A stretch of 23,358 bases of DNA from a virus, in the IMG/VR virus record IMGVR_UViG_3300007542_000193, positions 1 through 23,358 of that record. One strand, 5' to 3'. Positions 1-9,744 of this stretch are shown in pieces (the first letter of the stretch is position 1; each line of letters opens with the position of its first letter). The position numbers and the translations under genes are program-made. Below the pieces are notes generated by a model. It saw only the letters and a list, made by a program, of their open reading frames with translations. It searched no databases and was not told the DNA's origin.

Positions 1-414
1 ATCCAATCTAGTGTATTCCAAACAACAGCTTTAGATTTAGAAAGTAACCAAGCAGGAACACAACAAGGAGGAGTAGGAGGACCTATAAATGATCCTGTAT
101 CCCAATTTGTGCAAACTTACACTCCTCAAAACCCATACACTCAAACTCAAGCAGGAGTATTAAGAGGTTTAGGTAAACTATATGATACTTTTAAAGTTAC
201 GGCTTTAGACGTAGAAAATAGAAAAGCAGGAGCAGCACAAGGAGGTATTGGAGGCCCAAACAGAACTTCATTTGATTATCCTAGTGGACTTTATGATAAC
301 ATTTCTACTTATAGTGGTAAAATCATATCTCAAGGAATAATTCAAGAATGGACTCCTAAACGCACATATATTGATTTTATGAGAAGAGTACAACGACCTG
401 CTTTCCCAGGATAA
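1..414 (+). CDS. Phage structural-type protein with internal repeat, 5'-truncated
   Basis: The reading frame is open from base 1 and stops with TAA at 412-414, so only the C-terminal 137 residues are present and the start lies upstream. I do not recognise the family with certainty. The visible part contains two copies of a segment with the pattern TALD(L/V)E(S/N)..AG..QGG(V/I)GGP, 58 residues apart, which suggests a protein built of tandem modules. The C-terminus is aromatic and basic (FMRRVQRP). It lies directly upstream of a run of probable virion genes, 11 bases before the next start, so a virion or baseplate role is inferred from context only. An internal ATG at 109 would give a 101-residue product, but it would cut the repeat and is not a likely start. 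Confidence 0.8.
   Translation: MQSSVFQTTALDLESNQAGTQQGGVGGPINDPVSQFVQTYTPQNPYTQTQAGVLRGLGKLYDTFKVTALDVENRKAGAAQGGIGGPNRTSFDYPSGLYDNISTYSGKIISQGIIQEWTPKRTYIDFMRRVQRPAFPG
16..258 (+). repeat. Imperfect tandem coding repeat (unit about 58 codons)
   Basis: Bases 16-84 and 190-258 encode related 23-residue blocks, FQTTALDLESNQAGTQQGGV plus GGP and FKVTALDVENRKAGAAQGGI plus GGP. They are in the same frame and offset by 174 bases. The protein repeats are clearer than the DNA repeats, so this is an old duplication kept by selection on the protein. More copies may lie upstream of the window. Confidence 0.75.
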
Positions 415-425
415 TAATTTAAAAC

Positions 426-1580
426 ATGGCTGTATATAAAATATTCCCAACAGAAGACGCTACACTATACTCGTTATTTCCGGGTATGAATACTGGTCTA
501 GATGAAATTATAGAAGCAACTACTACTACATTTGCCTATGATGGACTTAACCCACAAACTAGTAGATTTTTAGTAAGATTTTCATCTACTGAGATAAATA
601 ATGTTATTACAAATTTAATTGGTACTAGTAGTTGGGACTCCTCTTTCAATTGTTACATAGCTAATGTTACAGGATTAGGCACAGCCTCAGTAGTAGAAGC
701 TTGGCCTATTGCTTTAGATTGGAGAATGGGAACCGGACATTATTTAGATAGTCCTCTTACTACTGATGGTGTAAGCTGGCAGTTTCTCCAATATTCAGGG
801 AGTACTCAATGGGCACCTAATGGTGTAATCCCATCAGGAGACATAACTGCTTCTTATAGTGGTAGTAATTTTGGAGGTGGAGTATGGTATACAGGCTCTG
901 TTGATAATTCATTATATAATGTCACTCAATCTTTAGCTTATGGAGAAGATATAGATTTAAGTTTTAGTGCTAAAACTATTGTAAGTGACTGGTATAGTAG
1001 TAGTGTATTTCCTTCTAGTGGAATTAATATAAATAATAATGGATTTATAGTTAAACAAGCTAATAACCAAGAATTTGTTAACAATAGAAACTCAGCAGTT
1101 GAATTAAAATATTTTTCTGTAGATACCCATACTATATACCCTCCAAATTTAGAATTTAAATGGGTAGATTATACTAGAGATACTTCACCAACAATAAGTG
1201 AAATTACTACTCCATCAATTTATCTTTCTTTAGATGAAAATCCTGGAGTATTTTACTCAGAAAGTATTAATAGATTTAGAATTAATTGTAGACCTAAATA
1301 CCCTGCCCGTGTCTGGGTAACTTCTTCTTTGTATACTACCCAATATTATCTCCCAACAGCCTCATATTATGCTATTAAAGATTTAGATACTAATGAGTAT
1401 GTAGTAAATTTTGATTCAACTTATACTCAAATTAGTGCTGATAATACTTCAAGTTTCTTTGATGTTTATATGAATGGATTGCAACCAGAGAGATATTATA
1501 AAATTTTGCTTCAAACTACTATTGCTGGGTCCACTTTAGTAGTAGATGACAATTATACCTTTAAAATAGTTAACGGATAA
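426..1580 (+). CDS. Beta-rich virion structural protein, 384 aa
   Basis: A 384-residue protein rich in Ser, Thr, Tyr and Asn, with few charged clusters and no signal peptide or membrane segment. This composition is typical of beta-structured phage tail or appendage proteins. The N-terminus (residues about 1-60: DATLYSLFPG..NTG, then SRFLVRFSSTEI) faintly resembles the layout of DNRLRE-type beta-sandwich domains, but I could not confirm this. The start is the ATG 11 bases after the previous stop; upstream is AATTTAAAAC, without a Shine-Dalgarno sequence. The stop overlaps the next start (TAATG), indicating translational coupling with the small coiled-coil protein that follows. A virion role is inferred from composition and from the giant tail protein two genes downstream. 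Confidence 0.88.
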   Translation: MAVYKIFPTEDATLYSLFPGMNTGLDEIIEATTTTFAYDGLNPQTSRFLVRFSSTEINNVITNLIGTSSWDSSFNCYIANVTGLGTASVVEAWPIALDWRMGTGHYLDSPLTTDGVSWQFLQYSGSTQWAPNGVIPSGDITASYSGSNFGGGVWYTGSVDNSLYNVTQSLAYGEDIDLSFSAKTIVSDWYSSSVFPSSGININNNGFIVKQANNQEFVNNRNSAVELKYFSVDTHTIYPPNLEFKWVDYTRDTSPTISEITTPSIYLSLDENPGVFYSESINRFRINCRPKYPARVWVTSSLYTTQYYLPTASYYAIKDLDTNEYVVNFDSTYTQISADNTSSFFDVYMNGLQPERYYKILLQTTIAGSTLVVDDNYTFKIVNG

Positions 1581-1921
1581 TGCAACAAAGAGTAAATTTA
1601 AATAAAAATGTATTTAGTAAAGAAGGGTTTAATAAAACCGTAAATACATCTTTTACTCAATTAGTAACTCCTGAGGTTGCTCCTACTGCTTCTTTTACAG
1701 TAAATGATTTCTTTATTCAATATGAAAATTTGTTTTATGAAATTCCTAAAGAAGGAGAAACTAATTCTCACCAATATTTAATTCAAAAAAGTAGTGATTA
1801 TGCTAATTTTGCACAAAATAACGAAGAGATAGAAGCATTACTAGAAGAAATAGCACAATTAAGACAAGACAATTTAGATTTAAATCAATCTTTAACAGAT
1901 TTATCTAGAAATATAAAGTAA
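1580..1921 (+). CDS. Small coiled-coil protein, probable virion component, 113 aa
   Basis: The start overlaps the preceding stop by one base (TAATG). Residues about 1-75 are mixed and aromatic (FFIQYENLFYEIP). The last 35 residues form a clear heptad-patterned helix (IEALLEEIAQLRQDNLDLNQ, then SLTDLSRNI), so a C-terminal oligomerising coiled coil is predicted. It sits between two large beta-rich structural genes, with only 10 bases before the 2021-residue gene. Small coiled-coil proteins in this position of phage genomes often act as connectors or assembly factors for tail or baseplate parts; that is inference here. No enzyme motif is visible. Confidence 0.88.
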   Translation: MQQRVNLNKNVFSKEGFNKTVNTSFTQLVTPEVAPTASFTVNDFFIQYENLFYEIPKEGETNSHQYLIQKSSDYANFAQNNEEIEALLEEIAQLRQDNLDLNQSLTDLSRNIK

Positions 1922-1931
1922 AAGTTAATTA

Positions 1932-4900
1932 ATGGAATCTACATCTACTATAAGTTACACTAACCCCGATCTGTTTTCTATTCAAGATTACACATTTCAA
2001 GACTATGATATTGTTCCTAATTTTGAGATTACGGCTTCTTTTATATCTGATAGTGACTATATAGACTATTTTGTTTATGATTCTAATAAAACATTATTAA
2101 CAGGTAGTACACTTTCTTATTATACTTTCACAGACGACCCTAGTATATTAAGTACTCAAGGATTTTCCACCATAAACCTAGACCCAGAAATTACTCTAAT
2201 TTCAGGAGGATTCGATCAAGGTATATATAATATAGTCTATAATTTTTTCCATAATGAACTTGGAAGTAACTCTAATGACCTATTTTACATATCAGAGATT
2301 TCCTCTGATAGAACTGAATTAAAGTTATCTACTAATTTTATTTCTTCTTCTATAATTGAATTAGAATATCCTGAATTTAAGGTTAAATTAGAAAGTGGGG
2401 AATATTTTAACGAATTTTATATTAATTTTGGTAACAACCAGATATTAATAGCTGTTAATATTTTACTACAAGGAAGTAATGTTCTTATTAAACTTTATGA
2501 ACCTCTTCCTACACAATTCCAATTAAAATCTACTTGTTGGATAAATACTAAAATAGCTGATCCAATTGCTTTTAATGTTTCTTTAGTAAGAGAATTAGAA
2601 AAAAATATAGATCCTAATATAGTTTACTTAAAAGGTCCAAATATTAATTATAGCTACAATGACCAAACTAGTAGTCCTACTGAATATCAAGACTATACTA
2701 CTTTATTAGGCACTACTTTAACTAGCTCTTTTCAACAAGTAAAATCGTTATTAACCGCTAGTGCTATTGATATAAACATAGATTATACAGATTTTAACAA
2801 CTATGTCCACTTTAGCTCAGCTGAGCAGCGCTTATTAAATTTCTATTATAAAGCTTCTTTAATTGAAGGTTTTCAAAATGATTTAAATAATAGAATTTTT
2901 GCAATTACAGGATCTACTTCTGCATCATTCTACACTTCAGAAAGCCAAGCTACAATTCAAAATAAAATTGATAATATTATCGATAATTTTGACGAATATG
3001 AATACTTTTTATATTTTACTAGTGGAAGTACTTACGAATGGCCTAAACAAAATAGTGAACCCCCTTATATTTTATACTCAACTGGTTCATCTCAAGTATT
3101 AAATTGGTTAGGCAGCAGCAATGAAAACTCAGCTTATTATGGAAATCTAGCATTATCAGCTTCTAATTTTGATAATGCAAACCAAAATAATCTTATATAC
3201 ACTATTCCTGAGTATCTTCGTAATGAGCCTCAAAACACCCCTTATCAACTCTTTATAGAGATGATGGGTCAACATTTTGATAATACTTGGATTTATATTA
3301 AAGATGTTACTAATAAATTTGATGCCGATAACAGATTAAATTATGGAATATCTAAAGATTTAGTAGCACAAGCTATTAGGGATTTAGGATTAAAAATATA
3401 TTCTAATAACTTTAGTAGCGATGACTTATTCTCAGCATTTTTAGGTCTAAACCCTTCAGGAAGTTTAATTAACCAAGTATTCCCTAATACTACAGGATCT
3501 TTACCTGTACCTACAGGAAGTGGAATAGATTATATTACTTCATATGTTACTGCTTCTTCTGATTTAGTAACTTTAGATGATACTAATAAATCAATCTATA
3601 AACGTTTATACCATAACTTACCATACTTACTAAATAAAAAAGGTACAATTCAAGGTATCAAAGCTTTAATTGCATCTTATGGTATCCCTAATACAGTATT
3701 ACGTATTAGTGAATTTGGAGGTAAAGATAAAGATAATTCAAATGATTGGGATTATTGGTATAATAAGTTTAATTATGCATTTGAAACCTCAGGTTCAAAA
3801 TATATATCTTCTTCGTTTGCTTTAGACACAGCTTGGGCAGCCAATAATGATGCACCAGGAGCAATTGCTTTTAGATTTAAAGCTGAAACCGTACCTCCTA
3901 CTAATTACTCTCAATCCTTATGGTATAATAATAATCACTTAGGATTAGTTCTTACATATACTGGAAGCGGATTAGCCTCAGGTTCATATTCAGGATCTAT
4001 TACTAGCTCAGATAGTACTTACGGAAACTTAATTATTACAGATGGTACTATTTCTAGCAGTGTATCTGCTTCATTCTTTGATGGTGGATGGTGGTCTATA
4101 TTAGTTAATAGTGGAAGTGGGGGTTATACATTATATGCTAAAAATAAAATATACACTGGAGATGATTCTACATTAATAGGATTTCAACGTTCATCTTCAT
4201 TAAATTCATCTACTGATTGGGATGGTACTATTAGTTATTTTGCAACTGGGTCTACTTTTGATAGTATCAAATATGAACCATTCTCAGGAAGCTTACAAGA
4301 AATTAGATATTACAACTCAGCTTTAAATGAAAATATATTTGATAATTATGTAGTTAATCCACTTTCAATTGAAGGTAATACTATAAATTCATCTCCTAAT
4401 CAATTAGCATTTAGAGCTCCTTTAGGTGCCGAGTTAGAAAATACATTAACTGGTGGGGCAGGTTTACAACAAGAATCAGTACACCCTAAAATTACAGGTT
4501 CTTGGACAGCTACTCAATCATTTGCTGCAGATAGTTATTTCCATTATAGTAGCACCCCTTACTTTACACCTAATACTGAGTATGTTTTCTTAAATGCACC
4601 AGCCGCAGGTATTAAAAATAGAATTACTGATAAGATAAGAATTGAGGATACTGTTTTAATTTCAGGAAGTACTTTATCTCCATTTATTAGTATTCAACAA
4701 CAGCCTTCTATATCTCAATCTTACACAGAAGATTTAAATCAATTAGAAGCTGCTTTTTCACCTCAAAACGAAATTAACGATGATATTATTGAACAAATTG
4801 GATTCTTTAATATTGGAGATTATATAGGAGATGTAAGACAAATCTCATCTTCTGGGACTACCTACCCTAATTTAGATGATCTTAGAAATAGTTTCTTTGA

Positions 4901-7900
4901 AAAATATACTCATAACTATGATCTAAATGATTATATAAGACTTATCAAATATTTTGATAATTCGTTGTTTAAAATGATTAAAGATTTTGTACCTGCTCGT
5001 ACAAGTCTTTCTTCAGGACTAGTAATCAAACAACATTTATTAGAAAGAAACAGACAAAGACCTGCTCAAGTAGATATTTCTAGCTCAATAGCATATTATA
5101 ATCAAAATAATGCCTTATCTTTTCAAGATATTACAATAACGGGTTCAATAAGATCTACTAGAAATTTAGTTAATGGAGAAGTTACATATACTGCTTCTTC
5201 AGACTTTGAGTCACTACCTATTGCTAATTTTACAGGTTCTCAAGGTGGGGGATTTGCTACTTTAGGTGATAGTTATGTAGGTAATCGTCCTGTTACTGCT
5301 AGTAATGGGCAAAAATTTACAGCACCTTGGCATAACACTATAGCTGAATCTATTGGGTTAAATGTAACTCAAAGTTGGTTAGGATTTAATGTTACCCCAA
5401 GTGGTTCTACAGCATTTACTCAAAGTCATGCTGAAGAATTTTTTACAGGGGAGCTGAGTGGTTCAACATTAATAGCAACTACACAAAGTTTAAATCCAAA
5501 TAATCCATTTTTACAAGTTAATACTACCCCACTTATATATGACTTAATTACCCGTAACCCAGCTTCAACAGCTACTTATTATACTGGTAGCTTAGCAGTA
5601 TTTGATTCAGCTACAGCTAAACAAAACGCTATAGATTTTTTAATTACTAGAACTCCTGGGGATGGTTTGATGCAAGCTGCATTTACATTCTTGCCTTCTG
5701 GTTCTAAAACTGGTACTATTACAACTACAATTTTAGGTACGGGTTCCTCGGGAGGGGGTATTAATTCTAAAGTTTTATATTTAGATAAAGAAAATGCTGT
5801 TGGAAGTATTGATGCTATAGGTGATGGCACTTTAGTACCTATTAATAGTAATTATTTACTTAGATCAGCCTCTGTATCAGGAAAAGTAGGAACTGGCCCT
5901 TTTTATCAAAAAAATTATGGAGCACAATCAGCTACTGGATGGGCTAGCCCTTACGTAGGAGGAACATTACCTTTCTTTGGAATGTATCCTACAAATAAAC
6001 CAGGTAGTGATCCACTTTTAGTAGATACTGAAAAAACTGGTGCTTTAGTTATTCCTGATAATTATGATGATTTTGTATTTGGGATAGATGGTACATTAAA
6101 CCAAACTCTTACTTTATATTTTGAATATCCTTTACAATATTATTTTGTAGGGGTAACTGTAAATAATACTGATGATACTGGGGAAGATGGAGTTCCTACT
6201 TTTAATGGAACTGATTATACTACTTTATGGCAACAAGTAGAATCTTTAACTATGGATTGGGTTGATAGAACTGGAACTACTGTAGCTGTAGGTTCTTATG
6301 AAGGGGGCCAACCTGTTCCTGTTACTGTATCTCCTTTAACTCCTACAAGAACTTCTGTATATGTAACTGGTAACCCGGTACCAGTTATTGGTTTAGGTTC
6401 GGGTGAAAATGCTCCATTTAATACAACAGCTTCATCAAATTCAAACCAAAATTTCTCAGTCATAACTTCTCCTGGATTTAATGTTGATCTTACATATAAT
6501 GATTATAACGCTATATTAAATAATGTTACATCAACACCAGGAGCTTTAGGATTTTATGATTTAGACTATACACAGGGAAGTACTATCCCTGTAAACTATG
6601 AAGCAGTTATCTCAGCTTCAATATATAACTCTGGATCTTCTACTTTAGCCCCAGTCCAAACTTATAACTGGAATGCTAATAGAAGTGTATTGCCTCGTTA
6701 TAGTGGTTCTAAATTAACAGGTCAAAAATACAATGTATGGACTTTAGGAGACCAATCATTTGGTAAAGAACCTGTAATTAATAATTACGGAAACGTAGCA
6801 TTTAATATTGATTTTATAAATGGTACTTATCCTGAAATGTATGATGGTACTGCTTTAAATGTTAAAAATATTGGAATATTTAAAAATTCAAGTGAAACTG
6901 TTTTAATTGACCAAAACAATCCTAATACATTTAATTTTGTATTAGACCAGTATTTAGGTTATAGCCAATCTGCTGAGATATTTTCTAATGATGTTTCTCC
7001 AGTTAAAGATAATACTATTAGAACATTAAATGGTCAAATAGGATGGCCTGCTAATTCTGTTTATTTTGTTCCTAGACAACAAGTTATAGACACTGGAGGT
7101 GGATATGATGGAATATTCTGGACTAGTTCTTTAAATTCTATTATTTTATGTAGCAAAGATTATACTCTTTATAATCAAACTACAGATGATAACGACAGAT
7201 ACACCACAGGATCTATAGAAGGAGGAAAAAATCCTGCATTAAACACGGTAATCTCAGCATCATATGCTGTTAGTAAAAGTATTGCTGCTGGGGAAAATTG
7301 GTATATTACTTTATATACTGGATCTTCATATCCTTTACCTACATTTGAAAATGCATATGCATCAGGTGGCTTAAGCCCTTATAATAGTGGTAGTGATTAT
7401 AATTACAGTAAAGATTTTACTTTAAGAGGAAGTGGAGTATACAAAATAACTTCATTTGAAACTTTAGGATTTTCACCAGCAGGAATATCTACTGATGGAA
7501 ATGCATATAAAATAACTTTAGACTATCCTCTTCCTGATGGAGTTAAAAGTATAGGAACTGGAACTTATGGTACTGAAAATGAAGCATTATCTATGTTAAT
7601 GTGGAAATCTAATCCATTCCCACAAGGACTTATTAAAGAAGTAAGATTAGATTATTTCCCATCGGGACTAGGTGAAAGAGGAGGATATGTTATTCCACAA
7701 AACTTTAATACTAATTTGAAAAACTCTTTAGGATTATTTACCTCAGTACCTACTACTCCAAGAATAAATGCTGATGGTGAAGTGTCTACTAATATTCCAG
7801 TAGATAATAGTATTAATACTACCCCACCACCTCCCCCTCCTCCTCCTACACTATATCTTCCAGTAGGTAGAGCAGGTATGGTAAATGGAGAACAAGTAAC

Positions 7901-7997
7901 AGTTGGTGATAAAATCTACATTTGGAGCTCAGCTCAACAACAATGGAACCAAGCTTCATTTAGTGGTGGAAGTGGAACAGGAAAACGTGGAGTATAA
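1932..7997 (+). CDS. Giant tail/baseplate-type structural protein, 2021 aa
   Basis: A single uninterrupted 2021-residue frame, very rich in Ser, Thr, Gly, Tyr and Asn (many TGS/SGS turns). Recognisable parts in order: an N-terminal domain with an ISSDRTEL motif (near residue 125) that I associate with environmental phage tail proteins; residues about 558-600, NLPYLLNKKGTIQGIKALI followed by an YGIP motif, resembling the conserved helical core of P2 gpI-like tail proteins; residues about 617-805, a concanavalin/LamG-like jelly roll ending in the typical SGSLQEIRYYNSALNE strand-turn; residues about 990-1055, a helical segment (FDNSLFKMIKDFVPARTSL); a long beta-rich region; an eight-proline run (1965-1972); and a 49-residue C-terminal module. 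Likely a baseplate hub-to-fibre or receptor-binding component. The start has no Shine-Dalgarno; the A/T-rich GTTAATTA precedes the ATG. Confidence 0.9.
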   Translation: MESTSTISYTNPDLFSIQDYTFQDYDIVPNFEITASFISDSDYIDYFVYDSNKTLLTGSTLSYYTFTDDPSILSTQGFSTINLDPEITLISGGFDQGIYNIVYNFFHNELGSNSNDLFYISEISSDRTELKLSTNFISSSIIELEYPEFKVKLESGEYFNEFYINFGNNQILIAVNILLQGSNVLIKLYEPLPTQFQLKSTCWINTKIADPIAFNVSLVRELEKNIDPNIVYLKGPNINYSYNDQTSSPTEYQDYTTLLGTTLTSSFQQVKSLLTASAIDINIDYTDFNNYVHFSSAEQRLLNFYYKASLIEGFQNDLNNRIFAITGSTSASFYTSESQATIQNKIDNIIDNFDEYEYFLYFTSGSTYEWPKQNSEPPYILYSTGSSQVLNWLGSSNENSAYYGNLALSASNFDNANQNNLIYTIPEYLRNEPQNTPYQLFIEMMGQHFDNTWIYIKDVTNKFDADNRLNYGISKDLVAQAIRDLGLKIYSNNFSSDDLFSAFLGLNPSGSLINQVFPNTTGSLPVPTGSGIDYITSYVTASSDLVTLDDTNKSIYKRLYHNLPYLLNKKGTIQGIKALIASYGIPNTVLRISEFGGKDKDNSNDWDYWYNKFNYAFETSGSKYISSSFALDTAWAANNDAPGAIAFRFKAETVPPTNYSQSLWYNNNHLGLVLTYTGSGLASGSYSGSITSSDSTYGNLIITDGTISSSVSASFFDGGWWSILVNSGSGGYTLYAKNKIYTGDDSTLIGFQRSSSLNSSTDWDGTISYFATGSTFDSIKYEPFSGSLQEIRYYNSALNENIFDNYVVNPLSIEGNTINSSPNQLAFRAPLGAELENTLTGGAGLQQESVHPKITGSWTATQSFAADSYFHYSSTPYFTPNTEYVFLNAPAAGIKNRITDKIRIEDTVLISGSTLSPFISIQQQPSISQSYTEDLNQLEAAFSPQNEINDDIIEQIGFFNIGDYIGDVRQISSSGTTYPNLDDLRNSFFEKYTHNYDLNDYIRLIKYFDNSLFKMIKDFVPARTSLSSGLVIKQHLLERNRQRPAQVDISSSIAYYNQNNALSFQDITITGSIRSTRNLVNGEVTYTASSDFESLPIANFTGSQGGGFATLGDSYVGNRPVTASNGQKFTAPWHNTIAESIGLNVTQSWLGFNVTPSGSTAFTQSHAEEFFTGELSGSTLIATTQSLNPNNPFLQVNTTPLIYDLITRNPASTATYYTGSLAVFDSATAKQNAIDFLITRTPGDGLMQAAFTFLPSGSKTGTITTTILGTGSSGGGINSKVLYLDKENAVGSIDAIGDGTLVPINSNYLLRSASVSGKVGTGPFYQKNYGAQSATGWASPYVGGTLPFFGMYPTNKPGSDPLLVDTEKTGALVIPDNYDDFVFGIDGTLNQTLTLYFEYPLQYYFVGVTVNNTDDTGEDGVPTFNGTDYTTLWQQVESLTMDWVDRTGTTVAVGSYEGGQPVPVTVSPLTPTRTSVYVTGNPVPVIGLGSGENAPFNTTASSNSNQNFSVITSPGFNVDLTYNDYNAILNNVTSTPGALGFYDLDYTQGSTIPVNYEAVISASIYNSGSSTLAPVQTYNWNANRSVLPRYSGSKLTGQKYNVWTLGDQSFGKEPVINNYGNVAFNIDFINGTYPEMYDGTALNVKNIGIFKNSSETVLIDQNNPNTFNFVLDQYLGYSQSAEIFSNDVSPVKDNTIRTLNGQIGWPANSVYFVPRQQVIDTGGGYDGIFWTSSLNSIILCSKDYTLYNQTTDDNDRYTTGSIEGGKNPALNTVISASYAVSKSIAAGENWYITLYTGSSYPLPTFENAYASGGLSPYNSGSDYNYSKDFTLRGSGVYKITSFETLGFSPAGISTDGNAYKITLDYPLPDGVKSIGTGTYGTENEALSMLMWKSNPFPQGLIKEVRLDYFPSGLGERGGYVIPQNFNTNLKNSLGLFTSVPTTPRINADGEVSTNIPVDNSINTTPPPPPPPPTLYLPVGRAGMVNGEQVTVGDKIYIWSSAQQQWNQASFSGGSGTGKRGV

Positions 7998-8000
7998 CGT

Positions 8001-8018
8001 GATTAGAAACTAATTTTT
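8001..8018 (+). terminator. Possible weak intrinsic terminator after the giant tail gene
   Basis: ATTAG (8002-8006), an AAA loop and CTAAT (8010-8014) form a 5-bp hairpin followed directly by TTTT. It lies 4 bases after the stop of the 2021-residue gene. The stem is short and entirely A/T apart from one G-C pair, so it would be weak. Its position, in the longest gap of the window and just before a candidate promoter motif, is the main support. Confidence 0.3.
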
Positions 8019-8022
8019 ACAT

Positions 8023-8031
8023 ATATTTATA
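8023..8031 (+). promoter_or_regulatory. Intergenic ATATTTATA motif, copy 1
   Basis: ATATTTATA lies in the 60-base gap before the 217-residue structural gene, 26 bases upstream of its ATG. It is one of five copies or near-copies found in gaps of this window. It may be a phage-specific promoter element for late expression; the reverse strand reads TATAAATA, identical to the T4 late promoter core, but in the opposite orientation to the genes. Confidence 0.4.
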
Positions 8032-8057
8032 AATTGACGCATAAACTATAAAAACCA

Positions 8058-8711
8058 ATGGGATATTTAAATAATTCAGTAGTAACAGTTGATGCTATCC
8101 TTACTAAAAAAGGTAGAGAACTTTTAGCTAAAGGGGATGGTACATTCCGTATTACACAATTTGCTTTAGCAGATGATGAAATCGATTATACTTTATATAA
8201 TCCAAACCACCCTTCAGGCTCCGCTTATTATGGTGAAGCAATCCAAAACATGCCTTTACTTGAAGCTTTTCCTAATGAAACTCAAGTAATGAAGTATAAG
8301 TTAACTACTTTACCTCGTGGTACAGCTAAAATGCCTATCTTAGACTTAGGATTTTCTTCTATTACAATTAAACAAGGAGCATCATTAGCTGTAACTCCTC
8401 AAACATTAAACTATACTGGTGGTAATCAATTTGAACCTTCAGGATATACATTTACCATTTCAGACGTTAGAACTATGAGTACCTTTACAGGTGCAGGTGT
8501 AAACACAGAAGCTGCTATGGCTTTAAATTCAACTACTACAGTTGGATCTAACGTATCCAAAACCGTAGTAGGTACTACATTAAACTTAAAAGCTACTACT
8601 GTTAATACATTATTTGGTTCTCAAACATCTATATATGCTACTTTAACAGTAGAAGGTAGAGACTCAGGAGCTAGAATTACTATCCCAGTAACCGTAACTA
8701 AAGTATCTTAA
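8058..8711 (+). CDS. Virion structural protein with Ig-like C-terminus, 217 aa
   Basis: The N-terminal half (VTVDAILTKKGRELLAKGDG, then FRITQFALADDEIDY and NMPLLEAFP) matches from memory a family common in environmental T4-like phage genomes and annotated as structural. Residues about 115-217 are Thr/Val-rich alternating strands (TSIYATLTVEGRDSGARITI) that look like an Ig-like or BIG-type beta sandwich. It is preceded by the longest gap of the window, with a possible terminator and an ATATTTATA motif, so it probably begins a new transcript and could be made in large amounts. Upstream of the ATG is AACTATAAAAACCA, without a Shine-Dalgarno. The next gene starts 2 bases after the stop. Exact virion location is unknown. 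Confidence 0.9.
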   Translation: MGYLNNSVVTVDAILTKKGRELLAKGDGTFRITQFALADDEIDYTLYNPNHPSGSAYYGEAIQNMPLLEAFPNETQVMKYKLTTLPRGTAKMPILDLGFSSITIKQGASLAVTPQTLNYTGGNQFEPSGYTFTISDVRTMSTFTGAGVNTEAAMALNSTTTVGSNVSKTVVGTTLNLKATTVNTLFGSQTSIYATLTVEGRDSGARITIPVTVTKVS

Positions 8712-8713
8712 TT

Positions 8714-9739
8714 ATGTCATTTAATAGATTAGAAGCAGACGATTTTGTAATTTCTTCAGACTCAATTACGGCGGCTATGTGGGTTGGTAATACACCTACA
8801 TTAACATATTTTTTTACCTCTTCAGTTCAAGCTGCAGGAGCTTCGGGAAATTATTATTTAAATGTTTATTCTTCCTCAGCAGCTACTGATATTCAATTTG
8901 CTATTGCTTATGGTAATCTTCAAGGTAGTGGGAGTAATTTATATAACGATGGAGTAAATGGAGCTTCATACACTTCAACTATATATGGTCAATACCAAAA
9001 TTTAGTATTAGGAGATGAAAACTCAGCTTTTGTTTTTGGAACTGTAACTTCATCTGATTTTTGGGCATTGTCTATTGATAGAAATAGATATAAAGAATCA
9101 ATCTTCCCAGGATCATTATTTTTAAAACTTTCAGGATCTTTAGGAGTTATCCAATTAACTGATGATAGTAATTATGTTACTACAACTACATTTAATGAAG
9201 CAGGAAGAGTGTTTAATTTAATTACAGCTTCAGCAGCAGGTACTAAAGTATCTTCTACTGGTGGAGGAACTACTTCAGATGGTTATTCTGTAAGTTCTGG
9301 TTCTTATGGATGGTTGCTTCCAGACATTGGAACTATTATTTTAAACCCAACCGCCCTTACAGGTTCATTATCTGAGGGTGGAATTGGATTACATGTAAGT
9401 AGATCTTCAAATGCTCCTGGGGATAACAATGGTAGAATGTTTAGAGCTATTAATTCTGGTTCTCTTTTTACTCTTAATTCTCAAGAAACCATTACTTCAG
9501 ATTATATATTTGTAAGACCTAGAAGTTCTCAATTTAATTACTCAGAAAACCCATCATTTATCTCAGGTTCAACAGGTGAAGTATTATTTGATGATTTTGT
9601 TGATAACCCACAAACTTATATTACAACTGTAGGTTTATATAATGATACTAATGAACTATTAGCTGTAGCTAAATTATCAAGACCATTACAAAAAGACTTT
9701 ACAAAAGAAGCTTTAGTTAGAGTTAAATTAGATTTCTAA
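8714..9739 (+). CDS. Tail-associated structural protein A of a paralogous pair, 341 aa
   Basis: A Ser/Gly/Thr-rich beta protein of 341 residues without membrane segments. Central motifs (SIDRNRYKESIFPGSLFLKL) are of a kind seen in environmental phage baseplate or fibre proteins. The C-terminus, YITTVGLYNDTNELLAVAKL followed by SRPLQK, is nearly repeated in the next protein, so the two share a C-terminal domain and probably bind the same virion site or each other. It starts 2 bases after the previous stop and ends 5 bases before the next ATG. A tail or baseplate role is inferred from composition, location and the shared motif. Confidence 0.9.
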   Translation: MSFNRLEADDFVISSDSITAAMWVGNTPTLTYFFTSSVQAAGASGNYYLNVYSSSAATDIQFAIAYGNLQGSGSNLYNDGVNGASYTSTIYGQYQNLVLGDENSAFVFGTVTSSDFWALSIDRNRYKESIFPGSLFLKLSGSLGVIQLTDDSNYVTTTTFNEAGRVFNLITASAAGTKVSSTGGGTTSDGYSVSSGSYGWLLPDIGTIILNPTALTGSLSEGGIGLHVSRSSNAPGDNNGRMFRAINSGSLFTLNSQETITSDYIFVRPRSSQFNYSENPSFISGSTGEVLFDDFVDNPQTYITTVGLYNDTNELLAVAKLSRPLQKDFTKEALVRVKLDF

Positions 9740-9744
9740 AATGA

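Noticed and set aside
5579-5830. Reverse-strand frame within the giant tail gene
   Set aside because: It lies wholly inside a continuous 2021-codon forward gene and shows only composition mirrored from it.
8023-8031. T4-type late promoter TATAAATA for the downstream genes
   Set aside because: The exact core would be on the reverse strand and point away from the genes; kept only as an orientation-unresolved motif.
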